A DNA stretch of 64,000 bases from Pelomonas sp. KK5 (GTDB lineage: Bacteria; Pseudomonadota; Gammaproteobacteria; Burkholderiales; Burkholderiaceae_C): the NCBI RefSeq assembly GCF_001984095.1, contig NZ_LYVQ01000001.1:18946-82945 (forward strand). Reading direction: 5' to 3'. Position 1 is the stretch's first letter. The number at the start of each line of letters is the position of its first letter. The notes under the pieces are model-generated. The model saw only the letters and a list, made by a program, of their open reading frames with translations, was not told the DNA's origin and ran no database searches. Below are positions 1 to 9,400 of the stretch, in pieces. The position numbers and the translations under genes are program-made.

Positions 1-1
1 G

Positions 2-193
2 CATCTGGAGACGATGCAGGACTGGCCTGCGGCCTTGAGCCTGTATGAAGCCAGCCTGGAGCAGGACCTGCTGGCCGAGACGCTGCACCTGGCCCTGATC
101 CGCTGCCTGCGCGCGCTGGGACGCGAGGAGGAGGCCCGCCGCGCCGCGCAACGCTGCGAGGACGTGCTGGGCATCTCGCTGAATCCGGGTTGA
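2..193 (+). CDS. C-terminal end of a BTAD-like transcriptional activator protein (partial)
   Basis: An open frame enters from the left edge and ends at TGA 191-193, giving 63 residues. The visible part has the alternating helix pattern of a bacterial transcriptional activator domain (BTAD/TPR-like): a 'SLYEASLEQDLLAETLHL' stretch, then 'CLRALGREEEARRAAQRCE' and a closing 'LGISLNPG'. In SARP/AfsR-like or LuxR-type regulators this alpha-helical region follows the DNA-binding part. The DNA-binding part is outside the window, so the type of regulator cannot be named. Family assignment is by pattern only. Confidence 0.55.
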   Translation, partial: HLETMQDWPAALSLYEASLEQDLLAETLHLALIRCLRALGREEEARRAAQRCEDVLGISLNPG

Positions 194-310
194 CCCGGCC
201 CCGCGAACTCGGGGGGGGGTGTGCGCAGGTTGGGCATCCGTGAGTCGTCGGCAAGGGCGGCTTCCTAGCATCGAGCCTTCCTCCCCAGTCACAACCCGGA
301 GAAGGTTTCC

Positions 311-1078
311 ATGAAGCTTGCGTATCTGCTGGCCGGCATTGCCGGTGCGGTGCTTTCCTTCAACGCCGCGGCGATCAAGCCCGGCCATTCCACGCTGGTC
401 GATTTCTCGGACGGCACGGACGAGTGGTTCGGCCGTGTCGGCGTTCCGGCCGCCGGGACCACGACCTGGGACAACGCGCTGGGCAATTCCGCGCCCTCGC
501 TGCATACGGTCTACAACGACTTCCTGAAGGTCGGCCTGCGCTACTACACCGACAGCAGCCTGTTCACCGGCGACTACACGCAGGCGCAGTCCGTCACCCT
601 GAGCCTGGACGTGAATCCCATCCGCATGGCCGTCGGCGCCACGGGCGCGGCCGTGCCCAAGGACATCTACCTCGACCTGATCGACTACGACCATCCGGCC
701 GATGGCTTCGACTCCTCCTTCGTCAGCTTCAAGCTCGGCACGCTCACCGCGGGCAGCGGCTGGCAGAACCTGTCGGTGACGCTGAGCTCGACGGGCTCGG
801 CCACGCTGCCTGACGGCTGGACCGCCGTCGATGCGAGCGGCAACCCGACGATGGCGAGCGACCTGACCTTTGCCCAGCTGCTGTCGGGCGTGGACGAGAT
901 CGCGTTCCGGATTCCCGGCACCCGCTCGGGCAGCGCCCTGAGCTACGACGTGGCGGTGGACAACATATCGATCAGCTCCGTGGCGGCGGCCGTACCGGAG
1001 CCGGCGTCCGCGCTGCTGTGGCTGACGGGGCTGCTGGGGGTCGGCGCGTTCGGGCGCTCGCGCAAGGCCGGCCGCTGA
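311..1078 (+). CDS. PEP-CTERM sorting domain-containing exported protein
   Basis: 255 residues. An N-terminal signal peptide (about residues 1-21, Lys then a hydrophobic run ending in Ala-Ala-Ala) is followed by a beta-rich body that I cannot assign. The C-terminus has the complete PEP-CTERM tripartite signal: Pro-Glu-Pro at about 229-231, a hydrophobic helix, and a basic tail (RSRKAGR). In this system (EpsH/exosortase family) the signal directs membrane insertion, processing and export to the surface or exopolysaccharide matrix. The exosortase is not in the window. The ATG is preceded by GGAGAAGG at a suitable distance, which fixes the start. It stands alone between a regulator fragment and a convergent diguanylate cyclase. 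The body may be a carbohydrate- or matrix-associated module, but this is a guess. Confidence 0.85.
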   Translation: MKLAYLLAGIAGAVLSFNAAAIKPGHSTLVDFSDGTDEWFGRVGVPAAGTTTWDNALGNSAPSLHTVYNDFLKVGLRYYTDSSLFTGDYTQAQSVTLSLDVNPIRMAVGATGAAVPKDIYLDLIDYDHPADGFDSSFVSFKLGTLTAGSGWQNLSVTLSSTGSATLPDGWTAVDASGNPTMASDLTFAQLLSGVDEIAFRIPGTRSGSALSYDVAVDNISISSVAAAVPEPASALLWLTGLLGVGAFGRSRKAGR

Positions 1079-1105
1079 GGGCTTCGACCCCTTCCTCTTC
1101 GTCCC

Positions 1106-4100
1106 TCACGCGTGCCGCCCGCGGCCACGTGCCTTCGCCTCGTAGAGCCGTCCGTCCGCCAGCTCCACCAGCCCGCGCCAGTCGGCCGCCCCGCCGGTGG
1201 CGATGCCGATGCTGGCGCCCACCTGCAGCGCCAGCGCGCCGATCTCGAAGGGCTGGCTGGCGGCATGCAGGATCTTGTCCGCCACCGCGCGGGCCTGGCC
1301 GATGTCGGACACGCCCACCAGGGCCACCGCGAATTCGTCGCCGCCGAGCCGGGCGACGGCGTCGCTCGGCCGGACGGTGGCGGCCATCCGGGTGGCGAAC
1401 TGGCGCAGCACCTGGTCGCCCACTGCATGGCCGTGGCGATCATTGACCGGCTTGAAGTGGTCCAGGTCCACATAGAGCAGGGCCACCGGCGTGGGCGCGT
1501 CCTGGCCGATGGCCTCGAGGAACTGCTCGAAGCCGGCACGGTTCAGCGCGTCGGTCAGCGGGTCGCGCTGGGACAGGCGGATCAGCCGGATCTCCTCCTC
1601 CTTCTGCCGCGTCACGTCCTGGGTGACGCCGACGAAGCCGTCCAGTTCGCCGGTGGCGGTGGACAGCGGGATGTAGCTGACCGCCATGTGCCGCGTCTGC
1701 CCGCCGCGCCGGTCCTGGCGCAGGAAGGAGACGCCCTCGCCGGCCAGTGCGCGCGCGATCCAGGGCCGGCTGGCGGGGCCGTGCTCCGGGCCCAGCAGTT
1801 CCTCGATCGGGCGGCCCAGCGCCGCTTCGGGCGTGAAGCCCGCCCATTCGGCAAAGCGGCGGTTGGCGAAGCGCAGCCGCCCGTCGGTGCCGACCACGCC
1901 GACGCTGGCCGGGATCGCCTCGGTGATCGAGCGCAGCGTGGCCGCCTGCCGCTGCTGCTCGCGCTGCACCGCGCGCTCGCCGGCGATGTTGCGCATGATC
2001 CCGGAGTAGCGGGTCGTGCGGCCGGGCTCGTCGCGATGGGCGATCACCATGTGGCTTACCGGGATGATGCGGCCGTCGTGCGTGCGGAAGGCCGTCTCGC
2101 CGAGCCACAGGCCGTGCTGGTTGGCATGCGGCAGGATCACCTGGCTCAGCTGCTCGTTGGTCTCCGGCGTGTTGAACTCGCTGAACAGGCGCCCCTCCAG
2201 CGACTCGTCGGGGGCCAGGCCCAGCACCGCGCGGGCGGCGGGGTTCATGTAGTGGATGCGGCCTTCATGGTCGGTCTGCAGCACGTAGTCGCTGGTGGCG
2301 TCGATCACGTCGGTCAGGTGGCGCAGCGCCTGCTCTGCGGCGCGCCGCTCGGTCACGTCGCGGCCGACCGAGTGCAGCAGCACCTCGCCGTCGTGCGAGG
2401 TCTGCAGGCTGTTGGTCCAGGCCAGCCAGCGGGAGCGACCGTCGCCGGTCAGCATGCGGTTCTCGATGCGGTGCGGCACGCCGGTGGCGAAGACCTGCGC
2501 GGCATGCTGGCGCACCCGCTCGCGGTCCGGCGCGTCCACGTGGTCATAGAGGTTGGCGCCCACCATCTGCGGCGGCGTCAGGCCCCACTCGCGGGCGTAG
2601 GAGGGGTTGACGTAGGTCAGGGTGCCGTCGGCGCGCGACAGCGAGATCAGCTCCTGCTGGTCGTCGAGGATGGCCTTGAGCTCGCGCTCGCTGTCGGCCA
2701 GGCGCTCCAGCAGCGGCTGCACCTGCTTGCGCAGCGCGAAGATCGCCAGCGCGCTGACCAGCGCCATCGCCGCCACGAAGGCGGCGATGCGCGTGCGCAG
2801 CGGCTCGTAGAGCGTGTCCACGTCGGTCTTCAGGCCCAGCGCCAGGCCGCGGCTGCCGATCGGCGCATAGGCAGCCACCACCTCCTCGCCGCGCGGGTCG
2901 CGGGCGTAGAGCGAGCCGCGCTCGCCGCGCAGCCCGCGCAGGATCGCCTCGGCTGCCAGGCCCTTGCCGGCCACCAGCGGGAGCCGGAAGCTGGGCTTGC
3001 GCCAGCGCGTGGCTGCGCAGGCCGCCTCGGCCGGGGAGAGCGTGCTGCAGATGACGGCGTCCGAGGTGGCATCGCGCTGGCGCAGCTGCAGCAGCAGGCG
3101 CTCCACCTGCGGCAGGGGCTGCTCGCTGCGCAGGCGGCCGACCGGCCGGCCCGCGGTGTCTTTCACCGCCAGCTCGCGCAGCATCAGGTAGTGCTGGCCG
3201 TCCCAGGCCAGCACCGCGTCGCCGGCATCGCCCGTGACGGCCAGCGGCTGCTCCAGCTCGGCGCTGCCGCGCAGCGCGCGGCCGGTGGCGGCCAGCGTGC
3301 GGCCCTCGTTGTCCAGCAGGACCACGCTGGACAGCCCGGCCCGGCCGAAGCCCTCGGCCGCGGCCTGCAGGGCGGCGCGCGCGGCGCCGTCGGCGGGCTC
3401 GCGCTGCAGGTGCTCGAACTGCGTGGCCAGGGGCAGGCCGTAGCTCAGCAGCGCCGGGAACTCCAGGCTGGCCCCGAGGGCCTGGTCCAGCGCCAGCGCG
3501 GAGTCCGCGGCCTCGCGTTCCAGGTCCTTGGCGATCTGGTCCTCGACGGTGTCGCGCATCAGGCCGAAGCCGGCGACGCCAGCGGTCAGCGTCAGCAGCA
3601 GCACGACGGCGCGGGTGCGGCGGCGGATGCGCCGCGGCGCCTCGCGCGGGTCGAAGCGCTCGCCGGCCTCGTGCAGCGACCACAGGCCGAAGGCGGTGAC
3701 GACGAAGGCCGCCGCCGTGGGCGGCAGCATGCGGTTGAAGCGCGGCAGCCGGTACAGCGTCTCCAGCCCCAGGAAGTAGCCGGCCAGCCCGGCCAGGCCG
3801 ATCAGCGCCACCGCGGCGGTGGCGGCGAGGTACAGCCGCGTGCGGCGCCGTGCGCGCGGCCGGCCCAGCTGCCACAGCGCGGTGGCGCTGAGCATGTAGG
3901 CCACGGCGGCGTTCGGCGAGATGCGCCCCGCGCCCGGCTGCGGGTCGCGGTGCGGCAGCAGCGGGTTCTGGAGGTCGACGCCGAGGTTCAGGCCGCTCAG
4001 CGTCTGCAGCAGCTGCAGCGCCGGCAGCGCGAACAGCAGCAGCACGACGACGCGCTCGGCGCGCGGCGCCGGCGTCTCGGAGGAGCGCCCCGCGGCGCCG

Positions 4101-4282
4101 ACCAGGCACAGTGCGAGGCCGATCAGCCCGAGCGGATTGAGCAGGCCCACCGTCGGCCGGATCGGCTGGCGCAGCCCCAGCGCCTGCCAGGGCAGCAGGG
4201 AGCCGAGCAGCAGGAACAGCGCCAGGCCGACCAGCGCGAGGGCGGCTGCACGGGCAGCCGATGGGGACCTTGCTGTTTGCAT
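1106..4282 (-). CDS. Membrane diguanylate cyclase with extracytoplasmic sensor, three PAS domains and GGDEF
   Basis: 1058 residues. Order: about six N-terminal membrane segments (first about 240 residues), a long probably periplasmic sensor region (about 250-490), one more membrane helix (about 492-510), three PAS modules (about 535-650, 655-770, 775-890) and a C-terminal GGDEF domain. The catalytic GGDEF is intact at residues 980-984 (DNA 1331-1345), and the inhibitory I-site RxxD (RPSD) sits at 971-974, five residues before it. It should therefore make c-di-GMP from two GTP with product feedback inhibition. No EAL or HD-GYP domain follows, so it is a synthase only. It starts at ATG 4282 without a strong ribosome binding site. 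It is convergent with the PEP-CTERM gene and divergent from the unknown cluster at 4552. The sensed signal cannot be deduced. Confidence 0.92.
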   Translation of the reverse strand: MQTARSPSAARAAALALVGLALFLLLGSLLPWQALGLRQPIRPTVGLLNPLGLIGLALCLVGAAGRSSETPAPRAERVVVLLLFALPALQLLQTLSGLNLGVDLQNPLLPHRDPQPGAGRISPNAAVAYMLSATALWQLGRPRARRRTRLYLAATAAVALIGLAGLAGYFLGLETLYRLPRFNRMLPPTAAAFVVTAFGLWSLHEAGERFDPREAPRRIRRRTRAVVLLLTLTAGVAGFGLMRDTVEDQIAKDLEREAADSALALDQALGASLEFPALLSYGLPLATQFEHLQREPADGAARAALQAAAEGFGRAGLSSVVLLDNEGRTLAATGRALRGSAELEQPLAVTGDAGDAVLAWDGQHYLMLRELAVKDTAGRPVGRLRSEQPLPQVERLLLQLRQRDATSDAVICSTLSPAEAACAATRWRKPSFRLPLVAGKGLAAEAILRGLRGERGSLYARDPRGEEVVAAYAPIGSRGLALGLKTDVDTLYEPLRTRIAAFVAAMALVSALAIFALRKQVQPLLERLADSERELKAILDDQQELISLSRADGTLTYVNPSYAREWGLTPPQMVGANLYDHVDAPDRERVRQHAAQVFATGVPHRIENRMLTGDGRSRWLAWTNSLQTSHDGEVLLHSVGRDVTERRAAEQALRHLTDVIDATSDYVLQTDHEGRIHYMNPAARAVLGLAPDESLEGRLFSEFNTPETNEQLSQVILPHANQHGLWLGETAFRTHDGRIIPVSHMVIAHRDEPGRTTRYSGIMRNIAGERAVQREQQRQAATLRSITEAIPASVGVVGTDGRLRFANRRFAEWAGFTPEAALGRPIEELLGPEHGPASRPWIARALAGEGVSFLRQDRRGGQTRHMAVSYIPLSTATGELDGFVGVTQDVTRQKEEEIRLIRLSQRDPLTDALNRAGFEQFLEAIGQDAPTPVALLYVDLDHFKPVNDRHGHAVGDQVLRQFATRMAATVRPSDAVARLGGDEFAVALVGVSDIGQARAVADKILHAASQPFEIGALALQVGASIGIATGGAADWRGLVELADGRLYEAKARGRGRHA

Positions 4283-4439
4283 GCGGGAGCGGTGCGGCGC
4301 TGGTCGCCCGCGGCCCGGCTGCAGGGCTGCGTGGCGGCGTGTTCTTGTCTCTCTTGGAATCGTCGGAAGTATGGGTCCTGGCGTGCTGCCGTGGCGCAGG
4401 CCGCTTCACAAAATTGCAGGCCTGTGACCGCCGTGCAGC

Positions 4440-4449
4440 TAACGAGTTA
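4440..4449. repeat. TAAC-N2-GTTA palindrome, copy 1
   Basis: TAACGAGTTA followed by CT, in the divergent intergenic region between the diguanylate cyclase and the unknown cluster. Other copies are at 18269, 35520 and 42441. Function unknown. Confidence 0.4.
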
Positions 4450-4477
4450 CTCAAGCGGCCACTGGGGTAGCTGCCAC

Positions 4478-4506
4478 TTCAGTCAGCTGAACAACGCCGT
4501 TATGCT
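4478..4506 (+). promoter_or_regulatory. Possible sigma70 promoter for the unknown three-gene cluster
   Basis: TTCAGT (4478-4483), a 17-base spacer, then TATGCT (4501-4506), about 45 bases before the ATG at 4552. Match to consensus is 3/6 and 4/6, so this is only the best candidate by eye. A short GC-rich inverted repeat (GCCCC...GGGGC, about 4510-4530) lies in the predicted 5' leader. Confidence 0.3.
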
Positions 4507-4551
4507 CGCCCCCCGGAACCGGGGCGTCGTGCAACGGTGGAGGGGTGTGCC

Positions 4552-6387
4552 ATGAGCGAGAAGAATCTGAGCGAAGCGGAATGGAAGAAGTTCTCCAAGG
4601 GCCGTGGCCTCAAGGACGCCGCCCTCCTCAAGGCCTTCGGGGCGCTGGACGGGGCGAAGGACGCCGAGGCCCGGCTGGCCGCGCTGGCCGAGGTGGAGAA
4701 GCAGGCCGACATCCTGCGCAAGGCGGCCAAGGGCGACAAGGAAGTCGCGTCCTATCTCGATGACGCGGACAAGTCGCTCGCCAAGGAGCGCAAGTCGGCC
4801 GAGGCCGACGCCCGCAAGGCGGCCAAGGAGAACGAGAGCGCCGGCGAGGAGGACGAGGAATCCCCGGCCCTGCTGACCAGCAAGCTGCTGCCGCTGGTGA
4901 AGATGGTGCAGAAGGGCGAGCCGATGCAGGCGCTGGTGGCGCTGGCCGGCAAGGACACGGCGGTGATGCTCTCCAAGCGCAGCATCTCGCCGGCCAGGCG
5001 CAAGCTGATGCAGGACTTCCTGGGCGCCACCGGCGGCGTGAAGTACGCGGTGGGCGAGTGCATCTGGGAAGCCAACGCGCATACCTTCGTGTTGCAGACC
5101 CAGGCGGCCGGCCTGGCCAAGAAGCTCAAGGCCGCGCTGCTCGCGCAGGTGGGCCTGCGCCTGAAGGTGCGCGTGCGCGGCGAGGACCCGGACGACATCG
5201 ACGAGGACGGCGAGGCGCTGGAGGGCATGCTGGAAGAGGTGGCGCCCGAAGCCGCCGCCACCGCTGCGGCCGAGGTGCCCGAGGCGCCGCCGCTGCAGCC
5301 CGCGGCTGCGGCAGGCCCCGATGGCGGCGCTGCCTTCAACACCCGCCTGGCGGCGCTGATGCCGCGCGTCAAGGAAGCGCTGGCCGCGGCCGGCCCGGCC
5401 GCCGGCGACCTCAAGGCCAAGATCGGCGAGGCCGGGCTGGCCGCGCGCAACAAGACCTTCGACCACGCCAACGCCTTGCTGGACCAGGTGGAGCAGTTGC
5501 TGGACGTCGCCGCCGCACCGGCAACGGCGCCAGCCGCCCCCGCGGCTGATGGCGGCGCCGCCTTCAACACCCGCCTGGCCGCGCTGATGCCGCGCGTGAA
5601 GGAAGCGCTCGCCGCCGCCGGCCCCGCTGCCGCCGAACTCAAGGCCAAGATCGGCGAGGCCGGCCTGGCCGCGCGCAACAAGACCTTCGACCAGGCCAAC
5701 GCGCTGCTGGACCAGGCCGAGCAGCTGCTCGACGGCAGCGAGGGCGGCGAGCAGGAAGGCGAGGAGGGCGGCGGCGACACCAGCCCCGAGGCGCTGCAGT
5801 GGCAGGCCCGCCTGGCCGAGGTCGAGGCGCGCTACCTCGACGTGCTCAAGGGCAACCCCGCTGACGCCACCCGGCTGCGCGCCGTCTTCGGCTATGCCGG
5901 CGACCAGGCCGCCGCACGCGAGTACACCAAGGCCCTGGACGCGCTGAAGCGCCTGGAGGGCATGCTGGACGCCGCCAAGCCGTCCGAGGACACGGGCTAC
6001 GAGGGCCTGGTCGAGTACCGCAAGACCCTGCTCGACTACCGCAGCGCCGCCGGCAAGGTGAAGGACCAGATCGCCGCGCTGAAGAAGGCCATCCCGAGCC
6101 AGTCGCCCGACGAGGCGGACCTGGCCGACGAACTGGCCGAGGCGCTGGGCGAGCTCAACGACGACCTGCTGGCCATGGTCGACGAGGCGATGAACACCTC
6201 GGAGAACAAGGCCTCGCCGGTGACCAAGGCGCTGAAGGCGCAGGTCACGTCCTACCTGGCCGAGCTGAGCGCCAATGCGCTGGTCAAGCACGTGGACAGC
6301 AACCCCTACGGCGTGGCCGTGAACATCGAGCAGACCTTGGGCGCCGCCCTCGAGAACATCCGCGACACCATGCCGGCGCCGGTCTGA
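4552..6387 (+). CDS. Unknown protein with tandem 62-residue helical repeat (first gene of three-gene cluster)
   Basis: 611 residues. I do not recognise a named function. The N-terminus (1-110) is charged and Ala/Lys/Glu-rich, probably helical or coiled coil. Residues about 110-225 look like a compact alpha/beta module containing 'YAVGECIWEANAHTFVLQ' and an acidic tail 'GEDPDDIDEDGE'. An Ala/Pro linker leads to two near-identical 62-residue repeats (about 257-318 and 333-394), each of the form AAFNTRLAALMPRVKEAL...KAKIGEAGLAARNKTFD.ANALLDQ.EQLLD, joined by another Ala/Pro linker. An acidic Gly/Glu linker and a second all-helical region end the protein. No signal peptide or membrane helix. I chose ATG 4552 over an in-frame GTG at 4537 because GGAGGGG sits just before it. 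The next gene starts 33 bases downstream, suggesting one transcript. Possible roles include a scaffold or a secreted/injected effector partner; none is proven. Confidence 0.8.
   Translation: MSEKNLSEAEWKKFSKGRGLKDAALLKAFGALDGAKDAEARLAALAEVEKQADILRKAAKGDKEVASYLDDADKSLAKERKSAEADARKAAKENESAGEEDEESPALLTSKLLPLVKMVQKGEPMQALVALAGKDTAVMLSKRSISPARRKLMQDFLGATGGVKYAVGECIWEANAHTFVLQTQAAGLAKKLKAALLAQVGLRLKVRVRGEDPDDIDEDGEALEGMLEEVAPEAAATAAAEVPEAPPLQPAAAAGPDGGAAFNTRLAALMPRVKEALAAAGPAAGDLKAKIGEAGLAARNKTFDHANALLDQVEQLLDVAAAPATAPAAPAADGGAAFNTRLAALMPRVKEALAAAGPAAAELKAKIGEAGLAARNKTFDQANALLDQAEQLLDGSEGGEQEGEEGGGDTSPEALQWQARLAEVEARYLDVLKGNPADATRLRAVFGYAGDQAAAREYTKALDALKRLEGMLDAAKPSEDTGYEGLVEYRKTLLDYRSAAGKVKDQIAALKKAIPSQSPDEADLADELAEALGELNDDLLAMVDEAMNTSENKASPVTKALKAQVTSYLAELSANALVKHVDSNPYGVAVNIEQTLGAALENIRDTMPAPV
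5320..5733 (+). repeat. Two tandem 186-bp coding repeats in the first cluster protein
   Basis: Unit 1 spans 5320-5505 and unit 2 spans 5548-5733, separated by 42 bases coding an Ala/Pro linker. The two 62-residue products differ at only a handful of positions, while the DNA has many synonymous third-base differences. This implies an older duplication held by protein-level selection. Each unit reads as a helical hairpin with a conserved AARNKTFD turn. Confidence 0.9.
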
Positions 6388-6420
6388 GCGCAGCCCTTCC
6401 AACACGAATAACAGTCCTTC

Positions 6421-9400
6421 ATGACCGATACCGCCGTTCTCGCCCAGTGGAACACCGACGCGCGCAAGCTGCTGCTCAAGAGCAAGAAGGAAGGGCCGGA
6501 GGCGCTGGAGGCCAACTCCTCCGGCGTCGTCGCGCTGCTCAAGCTGATGGAGAAGGACGCGCCCAGCTTCACCGGCGTCTACCCCGGCTTCCGCGATCGC
6601 TACGAGGATCTCAGCGCCGTCTCGCGCGGCACGGTGCAGCGCGTCAATGCCAAGCGCCTCAGCAAGGAGGCCGGCAAGGCCGAGATCAAGATGGTCTCGG
6701 CCGACCTGTACCGGCTGCAGATGGAGATGCAGCTGGCCGTCGGCGCCGTCGATCCGAACGCCACGACGCAGGTGCGTGACCGCGTGCTGGCGGCCAAGCG
6801 CCACAAGCCGGTCTACGACAACAAGCGCGAGCGCATCCAGGCCGCCATCGACGAGCTGAAGCCGCTGCCCGGCACCAAGGCGCAACTGCTGCTGCTGCAG
6901 GGCCTGCTCAACACCGCCCGCGGCTTCGAGCCCGACTACGAGGAGGCCTACAAGCACCTCGCGGGCCTGACGCGCACGCTGAAGGCCGGCCGCGAGGCCG
7001 CGCAGAAGATGGACAAGGGCGGCGACGACAAGCCGCTGCAGGCCATCCTGGTGAAGCTGCGCAAGGCCATCGCCGGTTACGAGCAGGTGGCCGGCATCGG
7101 CGATGCGATCGGCGTGGCGGCCGACCGCAAGCGCATCACCGACGAGCTGCTGCGCATCGACACCGCCTCCGAGTCGCGCAAGGCGGCGGTGAGCGAGCAG
7201 GTGCGCAACGCGCTGGACCTGCGCGCCACCGAGCTGGCCGAGCGGGTGCGCGTGCTGGGTCTGGCCTCGACCGAGACGCAGCGCCTGTACGACGACCTCT
7301 CGCCGAAGATGACCAAGCTGAAGATCACCGCCACCGCGGCGCTCTTCGGCACGCTGCAGCAGCGCTACAACAACGCGGTGGCGCTGCTGGGCAGCCAGCA
7401 GTACGAGGCCGCCAGGCCGGTGCTGACCGCGCTCAAGACCGACATCGACCGCGAGTACAACGCGCTGGAGCTGGTGTACGCCGAATGGCTGGCCATGGAC
7501 AAGAAGATCAGCGAGGGCGAGAAGCTGGTGGCCCAGCTGGCCGGCCTGCCGGACAACGCCGCCACCGCCGCGGCGCGCGAGGTGGCCCGCCACCTGAACG
7601 TGCTGATCCCGATGGACATCCGCTCGACGCTGGTGCCCGCCCATCGCTTCGCCGAGCTGGTGGCGCTGGTGAAGGACCAGAAGGTGCTCGAGAACCTGCT
7701 GGCGCTGGCCAAGGCCCAGGGCGAGATCAAGGCCAAGAAGCCGGTCACCGCCGAATTCGCCGGCCGCGAGGTGCTGCTGCGCGCCGAGCTGGCCAAGGCG
7801 GAGACGCCGCTGTTCCTGTCCAAGGGCGTGATCGAGTCCTCGCTGCTGTCGCTCACCTCCGACGGCGGCCACGCGGCGCCGCTGCAGGCCGAGCTGGACC
7901 AGGTGATGGCGCAATGGCGCAAGGCCACCGCGGCGCTGGGCAACAAGGACCTGCCGATAGACCAGCGCGAGGCGATGCTGGGCGACGTCCGCGCCGAGGC
8001 GCTGCGCCTGGACGGCCTGCTGAAGACGCTGCACACCCGCATCACCAGGATCAAGAGCACGCCGGACGAGCTGAGCAGGAGCCGCGCCGACAAGGTCAAG
8101 GCGGACCGCCAGCCGGCCTTCGAGGAAGCGCGCAAGGCCACCAAGCTGGCCATCGACTACCTGAAGGATTTCGGCGCGCCGCCGAGCGATCCGGTGATGT
8201 CGGCCTCGCCGACGATCGCCTCGCTGCGCGAGCAGTACGAGGCGATGGTGGCCAACGGCGAGTTCGAGACGCCGCGCATGGTCAAGCTCAAGGGCGATGC
8301 CGACAACAAGCGCGGCTTCATGGAGAGGGCGCTGAACTCGCGCCGCCAGGAGGTCTCGCGCAAGGTGACGCTGCTGACCGGCCAGATCGACACGCTGCGC
8401 AAGGCCAACAAGGACAACGAGGCCTTCTTCAACGGCCTGGCCGACGAGCTGACCGGCATCAACGGCATGGCCTGCAGCACCGTGATCACGCTGATGAACG
8501 CCGGCATCCTGCAGCTGGACGCCTTCAAGCTGAAGATGGACGGCATCGTCGCCGAGTTCGGCAAGCCCGACGGCGCCAACTACAAGCGCATCAAGGAGCG
8601 CCAGGAGGCGCTGGCGAAGGCGCTGGAGGCCAAGGACCTCGCCGCCTTCCAGCCGCTGGCCCATGCCGCGCTGGAGACGGAGGTGAAGAAGGTGCTGCCG
8701 GGCAAGCTCAAGACCCTGTCGCCGGACGAGGGCGTGGCCGAGCTGACCCGCCTGGAAACCAGGCTGCGCGAGCTGACGGCGGCCGCCGCCGAGGCCAAGA
8801 CCCGCTACGAGGGCCTGGGCGCCAAGGCCACCGAGGCGAAGCAGGCGCTGCAGGCGATCAAGACCGACGCGCCGGGGCTGTTCGCCAGCCTGAACGGCCG
8901 CATCGAGGCGGCCGAGAAGGCCGGCAAGGGCGATGCCAACAGCTCCGAGCTGGAGCTGCGGACGATCGCGCTGCTGATCGAGTCCGCCAAGAACGCGGAC
9001 AAGCGCGACAAGATGGAAGCCACCGTCCAGAAGAACAAGCTGGCGGCGGCGCAGGACAAGGTCGAGTTCGAGGCCGCGCTGGACGTGTTCGACAAGGGCC
9101 TGTCGCGCGAGGCCAAGGGCGTCTACGACGGCGTGGATTCCGGCGAGCGCAACGCCTCGCTGTACGGCCAGGTCGCCGAGCTGCGCAGCGCCGCCGCCAA
9201 GCAGGCCGAGGCCGGCGCCTACGCGCTGGCCAACGAGCAGCTGCGCCTGGCGCAGTCGGCGGCCCGCTCCTTCATCGAGAACCCCTTCTCGGTGGCGAGC
9301 ACCTCGCGCAAGGCGCTGCTCAAGTGCAACGAGAGCTGGCAGAGCGCCGTCAGCGCCTACCTCAAGCAGGTGGGCGAGCTGAAGAAGGCGGTGGCCGACG

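Noticed and set aside
1112..4555. A plus-strand open frame of 1147 codons opposite the diguanylate cyclase
   Set aside because: The minus-strand protein has PAS and GGDEF domains; the plus-strand product is a Gln/Ala/Arg-rich shadow.
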